In this document: positions 46,940 through 57,604 of the stretch, in pieces
How the letters are laid out: each line of letters begins with the position of its first letter
How positions within the stretch are numbered: the first letter of the stretch is position 1
Assembly: GCF_021155775.2 (NCBI RefSeq)
Contig: NC_060235.2
Coordinates: forward strand, 18,183,193 to 18,247,192
Reading direction: 5' to 3'
Origin: Neodiprion pinetum
Taxonomy: Eukaryota > Arthropoda > Insecta > Hymenoptera > Diprionidae
DNA: 64,000 nucleotides
Notes under the pieces: model-generated
Seen by the model: the letters and a program-made list of their open reading frames with translations, nothing else
What the model was told of the DNA's origin: nothing
The model's database searches: none
Made by a program: the position numbers and the translations under genes

Positions 46940-49255
46940 ATGGATACGTCGCCAAATTCTTATTCCCGAAAAATGCACAATTCGTACGAAGACGAGGAGG
47001 AAAGAATGCATTTTCTCCGCATAGTGTCTGCCTTTAAATACTACAGGTAAATTATTCTTGAACTATTAAGATTTGGACCGCTTTGCCCTCGCTCGGGATT
47101 TAATACCGAGCGGCGACATAACCTATCACCGCCTTTTTCTCCACTTACATTGGAATTGTTTTTAGTCCGATCAACGGTTCGGACCCTCGGTATTTTTGCA
47201 ACTAGTAGGAAACTGCCGGCACGCGATCACCGGAGTTTGATTTCGGTGTATTTTGTGACTGTCGATACTTCGCACGATTCTTGTCAACAACCCTTCTCTC
47301 AATAGCATGAGAATTTTATTCTCTTTACAGACCCCATTCCCTACAACGGGTGAAGAAAACGGAAACTTACTTCATGTCTCTACCTGGTCATCATCAGAAG
47401 CTGCTTTCCAAGTACAGAGAACAACTCCAAGAGATCAAAAGATGCATTGAGAACAACGACCACATTATTAAACTCATCATTAAAGATGTGACTCATATTT
47501 TTGAAAACGTCAGTCCGACCACTGCCCAAACCGAGAGTGTAAGAAACGTTTTTCATCGTTTGATGCATCACCATACCTTCAACTTTCATCCTTGCGTGTT
47601 AGATTACCTTTTACAATTAAATATTCCCCGATATTAACATTCACGTCGGTGACACTTTTTCGTTTTGCAACACATTTCTAATATGTTGTACATAATTCAT
47701 ATTCTGTGTTTTTTATTTCAAAAAGTTCACACGAGCGATGACAATTGATTGAAATTTAGAAAAAGAAGACTCACAAAAAGTTAATAAATACCTTGAGTCT
47801 TGAGTCTCTGTAGCAGATCTGATAAGGATGTTCCATGTATATTACATATATATTCTTTCGAGCTCCAATTAATTATTGTTCGTGTTAGAAGTGGTTAAAT
47901 CGAAAAAATTGCATTGAACCTCGTTGACTCTCAACGATTAATTTTCACAGAAATATATTCTATTGTACGAAACATAGGTAGGTCTGATTCCAGACGCCAA
48001 ATCCTCGACCGGTTATGGCTGACCAGGAAAAAGTACAAGCAACAATAAAGCAGCTAGTTAGAGACTGGAGCGAAGAGGGTGCCCAAGAAAGACTGTCCTG
48101 TTATCAACCTATCATAGACGAAATACTCCAACAGTTTCCTCCTGATTTTTGGTAAAAGAAAATGATTTGACCAATCATAGGTAGTCTTGGTCAAAGTTTG
48201 TTTGTCCTAGACTAAAACAGTGTAATTTACAAATTGAATCTAACTTACTGGATTCGTTTCCAGTGTACCGTCAGAAGTGCAAGTCCTAGTACCTGGCGCA
48301 GGGCTCGGAAGACTTGCGTACGAAATAGCCAGACGAGGATACACATGCCAAGGAAATGAATTTTCTCTCTTCATGCTGTTCGCTTCACATTTTGTCCTGA
48401 ACAAGTGAGTAAAAATAATTGTGGATCCTTTAATGGAATTCTGGATTCATTTGCTCATCTAATAACCGTTACGTATTGGGATAATCAATTTTTAACACTT
48501 TTTTTGTAGGTGCAGAGGAACAAACACGTACCAGGTTCATCCCTGGGTTCATCAATACATGAACAACCTCAAGCCCGAGCATCAAACGCACGCAGTTTTA
48601 TTTCCCGACGTAAATCCTAGTGACCTCCCCGAAAATGCACAATTTTCCATGGCTGCGGGTGATTTTTTGGAGGTGAGCAATCTGCCTTGACTTATTAAGC
48701 GTAAAATCTTTCAACAGCCACTTAAATTTCTTGAATTCTAATTGATTCATTCCAGGTGTACACGGAAGATAATCACTGGGACTGTGTAGCAACTTGTTTT
48801 TTCATTGACTGTGCGAACAACGTAGTACAATTTATTGAAACAATTTATAAAATTCTGAAGCCTGGCGGAGTTTGGATAAACTTAGGACCGTTGTTGTACC
48901 ACTTCAGCGACATACCAATGGAAGATTCGATAGAACCAAGCTACGAGGCTGTCCGCGAGGTTATAATGGGCCTCGGATTCCGGATGGAGGTTAAGATCTC
49001 TTACTTATCGTCTCTTTTAATATTCATTTTCCTAGACTGTCCTCTGTTGAGAAATTTTTAATTCCCCATTTCTTTTTACAGAGAGAGGATACCCACGTAA
49101 AAACCCGTTATGCTCAGAACACGAACAGCATGCTACAGTATGAGTACAACAGCGTGTATTTCGTCTGTAGAAAACCTAAGGCAAATTCGTCGTCGGATTT
49201 GAGTAATCACATTAATGGTTCAGAATCCAACGGTTCACAGGAGCAGGAAAACTAA
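46940..49255 (+). CDS. CARNMT1: Carnosine N-methyltransferase, complete, 7 exons
   Basis: This SAM-dependent enzyme methylates the imidazole of carnosine-type His (anserine formation in vertebrates; UPF0586/N2227 family). Exons 46940-47046, 47331-47538, 47994-48151, 48264-48404, 48510-48672, 48756-48989 and 49082-49255 join in phase to 394 aa. Landmarks are the ERMHFLRIVSAFKYY N-terminus, VRDWSEEGAQER, the SAM motif I VLVPGAGLGRLAYEIA, YTCQGNEFSLFML, HPWVHQYMNN, LFPDVNPSDLP, the motif ATCFFIDCANNV and KILKPGGVWINLGPLLYHF. These follow the animal orthologue almost block for block. The end of exon 2 is the least certain point: I chose AGT/GTAAGA at 47538 over AAC/GTCAGT upstream, both in phase 0. 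The nested transposon cluster ends 284 bp upstream and may touch the promoter. Confidence 0.93.
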
Positions 49256-49708
49256 ATGCCAGAGCTTACGGCTCATTCCGCATATGTTGTTGGACAAATT
49301 AGACATTCTGCGACACATGAAAAGAATACCTGTTGGAATTACTGGGCTGATTACGTGTTGTTGAGCAGTGCTCAATTAGAGCGGTTGTACAGTTGGATCA
49401 AAGACACTTTTACCAAATCGATACTATAGGTTACAAAAGGTCACCATTTATTTTTACATTAGAGAAAATTATGAGGCGACGTAGAGTTGGAAAAACATAA
49501 AATGAAGTAAAATAAAAAAAGAATAAAATCAGTTGAATGGGTGTTCACGCCCTGGACGTTGGAACTTTGAATCACTCAATTGTGCGTATAATGTTGTATT
49601 GATTAGAAGAAAGAATCGTTAGAAATTTTATTAGTTGTGTTAATATAATGTGTATAAGAAAAGCGTTTTCGAACACTTCGTTTAGATGAACAAAAGCAAG
49701 AGCAGACA

Positions 49709-49739
<31 letters not shown>

Positions 49740-51160
49740 TTATGTGTATATTCACCTACACACACTCGCGCGCGCGCGTATATTGAGTGAATTTTTTATA
49801 TGATTCGCTAAGTTACGTACAATTTACAGCAAATTTCAGTCATATTTCAAGTACAAATGAATTGCACTCGTTGCAGTTGCAAGGTAGATGAACTTAAAAT
49901 ACATCCTTGCATATATTATTTTTTGTTTCGAAATCTAACACTATTGACACTATTTTTATTGTTGTAACTCCATATAAAACAAATACGTGTTATATTGCAT
50001 CATCAATAGATCATAAGTGCATTCCTGACTGAATATTTCTCCCAATTATATATGTCCTTATGTCATTAGTAAATAATTGAAACCTTTTTTTTAAATGCAA
50101 AATGAAATACTGATATTTTCGAAGCAAATATGTTTTGTAGTTGATTTTGCTACAAAACATAAGAATAAATATAAATATAATTGTTATATTACTTTAAAAC
50201 TTGCTATTGAAGAAAAAAAAAAAAAGAAAAACAATCCAAGTTGACAGTATAAATAAGGTGATTCATATCTGTGATTGGCCAAAGCTGTTAATTAAGACCA
50301 ACTTCAGTACCTTTCATATTTCGTCTTATCATGTGAAATGCAGTCTGTGGTTTGGAGTTGAAGCATCTTTTTACGTTGGGTTTAAAAATACCCTTTTGCG
50401 AGATAGAATAATCTTCCATGTTTAATGTTTATAGGTTTACGCAGCTTTAACGGACAAAAATAAAAATATTGTAACATGCATGCCTGAGTAGAAAGATGTA
50501 TTATACGTTTATAGCGTAACCACCGGTAAAACCGAGCCATAAGTCATACGTAAAAATTGTATGCAACGTCTTTCTTTATTACTCAGTCCATTGAAAAGAT
50601 ACTACATACATGACACAGCAGGTATCTCAACACATGTAAATTTCATTTCAAATGATTATTATAAGTTGAGGAAATCCTTGATATAAGTTAAATCTTAATG
50701 TAAGTATAAAACGCAACACCGACAACTCGATTATTAAAATATATTCATAGTGCCTTTTCAATGCTTGGAAAATATGTGTATGTCAATTATTTTGTACTGA
50801 TCGATTATTCAATCAGTGCATGTGTAACGAATTTTTTTGTTCTTTTCCTTTTTCATTACACACGTGTGTAATAATATTGACAAGCTATAGTAGTAATAAA
50901 TATGTATTCCCTTGTGAATCGAAGTACCAAATTAAATTCGTGTACATATAAAATTCTATTAGAAATAAGTACATGTAAAAGTACTTGGAACTAATATGTA
51001 AAATAGAATTGTAAAGTGTCCATAAAGTTCTACAATTAATATAATTTTTTTAGTAAAAAATTTGTTGCTGAAACTCCACATCAATTTCCCAATCGATCGA
51101 TACTCTTTAAACTACTCATTCCTATCATGAGTTATAAAATATACAGAACATAAAATATAC
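49256..51160. other. 3' region of CARNMT1 and convergent intergenic spacer
   Basis: AT-rich spacer between two convergent stop codons, with no gene recognised. It holds the 3' untranslated regions (several AATAAA-type signals, such as AATAAAATC near 49523), an AT microsatellite and an adjacent CACA/CGCG run, and an A-rich tract at 50213-50226. Confidence 0.5.
49708..49733. repeat. AT microsatellite
   Basis: Dinucleotide AT run of about 13 repeats, followed at 49766-49780 by short CG alternation (GCGCGCGCG). Confidence 0.9.
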
Positions 51161-52313
51161 CTACAAACTTTTATTCAAATATTGTACAAATAAAGGTGCT
51201 ATTTGACTAGGCTCGCTTTGCTGCATTTTACTGTAGGTCAAGAACTGCCTCCTAAGCCTGGTCAACTGTGGTCCAGTTCCAGAACGATTGACTGTCAATC
51301 CGTAACCTGGGATTTTTATGTTGCTTTCAATACCAAGAGTTTGCTTTGCTGATAAAATGGCCTGAAAAATAAAATCACAAGCATAAGAATGTGCTACATT
51401 CTTGGTTTCAAATATTCAATAAGTAATAACTTACGCTAACAATTTCCTGTGTTACTTTGTCCAATTCATACAAATAATTGGTGGACGAAAGAGGAGGCTG
51501 AAATAATAAATGTTTTAGGTATTAAAATTCATTCATATGTTTGACATTGTTATCCTTTCTGAAAATTTTAAATACTTACGCACTGAGTGCTCATGTTTGG
51601 TTTTGGAGCCTTCACATTGTACAGAGCAGCGTAAATTTCCTCGTGTTTCAATTCATCTTCTGGAGACACAGCAAATAACGGAGAATCCCAGCGATTTCTG
51701 CTATCCGGTGCCTCGTACCTTAATTAAATAACGTGGACAGAATGAGTGAAGAGATTTGCTAATTGAATCAGGTTGTGCATCGCGTAAAGTAAACTACTTG
51801 CCTAGCTACCAGAGCATCAAATATTTCTCTAGTATATTTATGCTCCTCGTCTCGACGATTGTTCAACATCCAAGCGTGCTCAGCAGGGATTTCACAGTGG
51901 ATAGTGCACTGAGGGGTTTTGTAAAGTTTCGACATACAGTGCAATTCATATCGATATCCCTTTATGTAGTTACTACCATCCAGAATTAAAGTGTCATTTG
52001 GATTCAGTCGCCTTTGCACCTCAGACTTGAGATCGCCACGGATGCTTTTCTCCTTCCGCGAGTCTGTAGATTGGTAAAAACATAATATTTTAATTTTTTA
52101 AACAGCAGACGACGAGTTGAATGCACTAAGGTAAATGGGCATCTGCCTACCTGCATAGAAAGTATTCTTGTCGTAACCAGCCTTCACTATTGCGTCGAAT
52201 TCACTAACTATTTCAACATTTTTGCTGTGATTTTTTTCCAAGTATCCTTTCAGTTCTAAGGCTCTTGACGATTTTCCGCTCGACGGTATCCCCGTCACCA
52301 CTATCAACGGCAT
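51161..52313 (-). CDS. KTI12: KTI12 (Elongator-associated tRNA-modification ATPase), 5 exons
   Basis: KTI12 is a P-loop ATPase that associates with Elongator and tRNA and is required for wobble-uridine modification. Exons 52151-52313, 51802-52063, 51580-51718, 51435-51497 and 51161-51361 join to 828 nt, 275 aa. Landmarks are MPLIVVTGIPSSGKSS with Walker A, DSRKEKSIRGDLKSEV, the Walker B-like LILDGSNYIKGYRYELHC, IFDALVARYEAPDSRNRWD and the C-terminal LRRQFLTYSKMQ block. The intron after exon 2 uses a GC donor (AG/GCAAGT) with a normal AG acceptor. Without it the conserved ARYEAPDSRNRW block cannot be joined. The start ATG at 52313 is the one matching family N-termini. The upstream region contains a 98-bp MITE. 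Confidence 0.95.
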
Positions 52314-52468
52314 TGCTTCTTTCGAACTTGCGATGTTATCACGTCAAACTTACTCAAACCATGCGTACTATAACCTGTAATAGGCACGGTAAGGGATTGC
52401 GCTGTTATCGACTGAGCTGATTCTATGCCCACAGCGAACGGAGAAAAAAGATACAAAAAAGATCTTAA
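52314..52468. promoter_or_regulatory. Upstream region of KTI12
   Basis: Short spacer before the first MITE. No TATA box is obvious. It presumably contains the KTI12 promoter and 5' untranslated region. Confidence 0.35.
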
Positions 52469-52566
52469 CACCTTACCGACCGCTAGCGTTTCAACAGTAT
52501 ATCGGCTACCGGTCGGTAAGCGTTGGCGACGAAAAGCCTATTAATAGGCTGCCGGTCGTTAATGTG
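52469..52566. mobile_element. 98-bp TTAA-flanked MITE
   Basis: TTAA duplications lie at 52465-52468 and 52567-52570. The inverted ends read CACCTTACCGACCG on the left and (reverse complement) CACATTAACGACCG on the right. TTAA duplication suggests piggyBac-type mobilisation. It is one of the smallest recognisable elements in the window and sits about 150 bp upstream of the KTI12 start. Confidence 0.75.
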
Positions 52567-52587
52567 TTAAGATTACAGTGGATGTTC

Positions 52588-53427
52588 AATTGGGTATTTG
52601 CATGATTTTTATATTTCTTAACTTTTGATGTTTTTCGATTCTATAAATTTTTTTAGAATTTTTGAAAAAAAATATTTTGTTTTTGTTTATAAATATTTAA
52701 ATAATTTAATAAATAAAAGTGGTCCTAAATCACATAAGCGTCACGTGACATAAAACGGAATGTGATTGGTTTGACGTCATTGTGCTGCTACTGGCGCGTT
52801 TATTTGAATCCACAAAGAGTAATGTACAATATTTTCTAGCGCTAAAAAAATTTTAAGCAAGTTTTTTAAACTTTAAGTTTGATACATTGTATAATTAATG
52901 TCAGACTTCGGTGAAAATAATTAAAATAGAAATCAATTTTTGTGTGGTGTTTTTTTTTTTTTAACTCACACGGATAATTGTGTGGAGGTTATGATCACGT
53001 CAATGTTATTATACTAAGAATGTTAAGCAAGCATTAGTTTGAGTATTTTTACAAGTTGGTACTATTCACCAACAAAAATCGTTTTTTAATGACATATTAA
53101 ATAATTTAATAACTTTAGTTTATAATAAACAGCACTATCAGACGTTCTTTTCATCAATCACAACACAGAGCAACAGCTGATTACACGTACGGCGTGCTTA
53201 CAGGAGAACTTGGCGCTAAAAATTTCAAAAAAATTCAGCATTGTGACGTCACATACGCGAGATGGAGCTACTTATTCATTTAAATATTGCCTTTTTTTTA
53301 TTCATTAAATTATTTAAATACGCATAAACAAAAACAAGATATTTTTTTTTCAAAAATTCTAAAAAAATTTATAGAATCGAAAAACATCAAAAGTTAAGAA
53401 ATATAAAAATCATGCAAATACCCAATT
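52588..53427. mobile_element. 840-bp element with ~135-bp terminal inverted repeats
   Basis: The left arm (52588-52722, starting AATTGGGTATTTGCATG) is the near-perfect reverse complement of the right arm (53290-53427, ending CATGCAAATACCCAATT). The core carries no coding capacity. Long-TIR architecture is typical of some Tc1/mariner and foldback MITEs. The exact target duplication is ambiguous because the ends are AT-rich. Confidence 0.8.
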
Positions 53428-53707
53428 TATTTAAAACGAAACATTCATCGATGAGCGGACGATCTTGCCATGCATATAAGAATACGAAGTATAACATAAA
53501 GTGATAAAGATTCAATAGTCATGTTTTTTTTTTTACTTTTATGATGTTCGGCGACATGATTTCGCGTGATGCAAAACATTTTCGCACTATAATTAATAGC
53601 CACATTCTAGCCGGCGGGAATTAAATTTGGTATAATCTAGATTTTGAGAGTAACGATACAAAAAAAATCGTTGCATCTTTCGACAAAATCTAATACATGT
53701 GATTTGT
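53428..53707. other. 3' flank of the chitinase gene
   Basis: AT-rich, with a T10 run near 53530, and no gene seen. It presumably contains the chitinase 3' untranslated region. Confidence 0.4.
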
Positions 53708-55466
53708 CTAATTCAGATCATCGCGAATAATATTCGCGACAGCACGCGTCAATGGGAATGTTGAATCCCGGTGCCAAGTCGCGTTCCAATCATCCGCATT
53801 TAGAGAAAATATCATCGCGCCACCGAACCCTGATGATCGTATCCAGTTCGCCTGAAGAAACGAAACAAGTCAGAGATTAAACGAAAGTTGACAGAAGAAA
53901 TCAATGTATTTATTTTCTTTATCAACAATGGAGTTCACGCACCTTTGTACTCACGCTAACAATATCATCATATGATATCCATTCCGTGTCCTTGTAGGCG
54001 TACGGCACTTGACTTGAGTTCTCAAAAACACGCGTGGCCGAATTATTGAGAAAACCACAGATTGTTGGGTATGATGCGAAGCCGCTATAACCCAGTAAGC
54101 CATATCCACTGCAAGGGGCTTGCAGTCCGTGATTTTCGACGTTTTGTAATTTGAACGAATGTCCGTACGTCGGTATACCGACGACAATTTTATTTCGAGG
54201 CATTCCTTTCATCACCCAGTAATTCGCTGAATAATTCACATTCATAGTGGCAAACAAACCGGCATCCTTCCCGCTCCGATAAAGCGGGGCATTGAGACCA
54301 GTGAAGGGCAATTCAGGAGCGTAGAAATGATAATCATAAGCCATTAAATTAACAAAGTCCACGTGTCTAGAACGTAACGATTGAATGTAGTGAAATATTA
54401 CAGATCATAAAAGTTCTGAGCACAACATATGAGTTCAAATATCATTATGCTTACTCCGCTATCTCAGGTACATTGTAACATTGGTCTATCATAGCCTCGG
54501 ATGCAGCAACTGCTGCGGATAGAACTAATTTGTCTTTTCTCTTGGTAAACGCCCTCTTCAACTCGTATAGCAGCTGGACAAAGTGGATCTTTTGACGAGC
54601 ATCAGCATCTAGCCATGCCGGGAATTCCCAGTCGATATCAAGACCGTCCAGCCGCAGAGATTTGGCTGCTGCTAATACTGACCTAATAAATCTGTAAAGA
54701 GACAGATGAGCGTCAGTTGAGGCACAATTGGCTGCATGGATAGATTTGAAAACCATAAAAATGCGTTTATGCCCGAAAATCAGTTATACTTTTTCCTATT
54801 TGCGTGGTTTCGAACCATTACTGGAAACCCAGTCGATATTTCATTCATACCGGCGACGCTGACCATAACCTTCAGCTGTGGATTCTTGCTCTTCAAATTG
54901 ATGGCATCTTTGTAGATTTTGTCATTTCCACCCAGGTTGATGGTGCAGTTGACGACACTGGCAAAACCAATTATGACATGAGTGCAGAGATTTGGATCGA
55001 CGCTTGAAGCACTTAGATGTGCCGTGGTGTCGTTCCCTGGTATTGTTAGGTAGCAAATAACCTTGCCACTGAAAGATTTCAAGAAAATTAAATGACTAGG
55101 TCTCGAAGGAGCAGAATTGGAATTACAATGAACTTCAAACCTGCTCGATAAGGATGCGAGGTATTTCTGGTTTTCCAGCCATGAAGATGCGAAAAGAATC
55201 TGAACGTTGAGCCGTAAGAGGATAGCTGTCAAGAATATCCCGGCGAAGAATATCAACGCTACGAAGATGACTGGTTTGGTATAATTTCTGCAGATATCAA
55301 AACCACCTTGATTTATCACCTGTATCACGTTAGATTAGTTTTTGGTTCATTTTTAGTTCACGTAATACTGATTTTTGGCTTCCACCTCCTAATTCATTAT
55401 TCTATGGATGTGTAATTATTATTGACTACTCACCGCATAGTGAGTCCGTTCTTCAATACTTTTCAT
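53708..55466 (-). CDS. Membrane-anchored GH18 chitinase(-like) protein, 6 exons
   Basis: Glycoside hydrolase family 18 protein, expected to act on chitin at the cell surface. Exons 55434-55466, 55141-55319, 54790-55068, 54455-54691, 53943-54366 and 53708-53851 join in phase to 431 aa. The start (MKSIEERTHYA) is in a short first exon. Residues about 30-52 (PVIFVALIFFAGIFLTAILL) form one transmembrane helix without a cleavage site, so a type II anchor is expected. GH18 landmarks are GKVICYLTIPG, DPNLCTHVIIGFASV, LKVMVSVAG, the catalytic LDGLDIDWEFPAW with all DxxDxDxE residues, DFVNLMAYDYHFY, VGIPTYGHSF and FGGAMIFSLNADDWN. No chitin-binding peritrophin domain is seen. The 72-nt intron 55069-55140 lacks in-frame stops. 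It may be one of the insect single-domain chitinases such as Cht11, but this is not proven. Confidence 0.88.
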
Positions 55467-56247
55467 TCACATTATTCATTAGGTTATTGCAGACTCAACA
55501 ATAATATTTTCATTATCGGCGCCATCACGTAAGTCATGTTAACATATTTGTACATATGTGGAAAAACGTTTGTATTGTTTCATCAACGGATGGAATGATT
55601 GTATATATGCCCCTTTATACATGCGTATACATATTTGATGCAGTACGAACTTTGATCCATTTTGTGATTATAATTTCTGGAACTTTGACTGGAACGGAAA
55701 GCTGTGGTGGGTGATGAATTGACTCGGTCGGTAAGAAAGTGAAATCCTAGCCTTGTTGGCGTCTAGTTTAAAAATTCTCTGACGAAGTTAATGTTTTTAT
55801 TAAATTTCTTACTCCATTTCTTATTTTATTGTTACTATTACTATTATTATTATATATAATAATTTCATCGCTTTAAATATGATTTACTATTCTGAAATTG
55901 AGATCAAATAGAAATAGTTTAGATTACAATACTAGTATATTGGCTAAAAAACAAACTTTACAGATATAGTTTAACGTTAGCTTACTGCTCCTCTTCTCAT
56001 ATTCGCAATTCACCTATTTACCTCTAAACGTACCGTCTTACTACTATACCTGTGTATTCGCAAGGTTTCGAAACAACGTTGGGTTTCATTATGACTGCAT
56101 CTACATTTCGTTTAGTTACTTCTCAAATGTATATGACAGTATTTAAACCAGTAAAATTAAAAAAATAAAATACAGTAACAGTATAAAAAGAGTAACAATA
56201 AGAACAATCTGGAAAAAATGTTCAGTATGTATTGTATTCTATGTATA
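55467..56247. other. Intergenic spacer upstream of the chitinase gene
   Basis: AT-rich, no gene recognised; stops occur in all frames. It presumably includes the chitinase promoter in its first few hundred bases. Confidence 0.4.
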
Positions 56248-57027
56248 TGAGGCATTCCACCCCAAACCGATTTATGTCTTACCCTCACCATCAGCGTTTC
56301 TTTTTATTTTTAAATGTGGTATAGAGTGTATAAAAAAAAAAACACCTTTCACCGAGTTTTAGATTTTTGTTTCCACTGATTTGGTTTTTACTGCTCTCGA
56401 AAACATGCAAACACAACTGAATGAATAGCCCCAATAGACTCGCTTCAAATTTTTGTCATCAATTCTTCATTAAGAAACGAAAATCTTGAAATCAAGATGG
56501 AAATGGGTAAGCTATTGAGTTAGAAACTATAGTCAAAACATGTAATTGAAATGTGGGAAAAATTGAATTAAATCTGACTTTAAAAAATAAAAATTTATAT
56601 TCTATTTGATTTTTCTCACTTTTGCGTTTCTGATTTAGAAGCTACAGGTGAAGCAAGTAATTGAAAAGTAAGAAAAAACGAATAAAACATAAATTTGTAT
56701 TTTTTTAAATTCACATTTAATTCAATTTTTTTCCACTTTTTAATTACTTGTTTGGACTTAGCTTCTAAACCAATAGCTTGCCCACATTCATCAGGGCTCG
56801 AAATTTTGTTTTTTAACAAAGAATTTAGACGAAAAATTTGAAGACGATCGATTGGGACCATTCATGCGAAAATTGGGTTTTCGTGTTTTTGAGAGCAATA
56901 AAATTGGTCAAAAGAATCTAAAACTCGGCAAAAGATGTTTTCTTGTAGACTCTACACCATATTTAAAAAGAAAAAAGTACCCAATCGTGAGAGTTAGACA
57001 TAGGTTGGTTTGGGGTGGAATACCTCA
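56248..57027. mobile_element. 780-bp MITE with TGAGGYATTCCACCCC ends
   Basis: The left end TGAGGCATTCCACCCCAAAC is mirrored at the right end (reverse complement TGAGGTATTCCACCCCAAAC). The similarity continues for over 30 bp (GACATA.. / TATGTC). The interior is A/T-homopolymer rich without a transposase. The flanks are too AT-rich to define the target duplication. Confidence 0.75.
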
Positions 57028-57604
57028 AATATATGTGTAACATAACTTTGCAGGCATCCTTTTTAATCTGCATTTGTTAATTTCATTTATTGACTTTATA
57101 GCAATAATGCACGTATGTCAAAATTGTAAAAATACAGTTTGCGCTTCAAGATTATTCTGAATGTGAAGATTTTTTTTCACACCAAAGTCGATATACGTAT
57201 TGTTCTATCATCTATTCTTGATACATATATTTTATTACTTATTTCGGGCTGACCAAATGATTAACATTGTATTACATACATATTTATATCTATTTGCGTT
57301 CATTGTTTAAAGCGAATTGATATATTATTCGTAAAGTCTGGAAAAGAACTAATTGAGAGACAATAAATGTTGATACTCTTCTGCGATCCATCATTTTGAA
57401 ATCCTATAATTTCTATTTGTTTTATTCTTCTTCATTGACACAGGCTGCAATGACTGATCGAATTTGTATTATTATTCCTTCGTATCAAAATAAGCCAACA
57501 TTTCTGTATCAATTGCTTGTAGAAGTGTCTCTTGAAAGTGTCATTATTTTCTATTTATAGTATTTTTCTTATTATGTGACGAAGAGAAATAATGCCTAAT
57601 AGTA
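57028..57604. other. AT-rich spacer between two mobile elements
   Basis: No gene, repeat or RNA feature recognised. Confidence 0.4.

Noticed and set aside
47539..47637. Continuation of CARNMT1 exon 2 to the stop at 47637 as a short protein
   Set aside because: It would truncate the enzyme before its SAM domain. Downstream exons encode that domain in phase and a good donor (GTAAGA) is present.
56616..57040. 81- and 62-aa frames
   Set aside because: They lie within the 780-bp MITE and are composed of low-complexity Lys/Phe-rich sequence.
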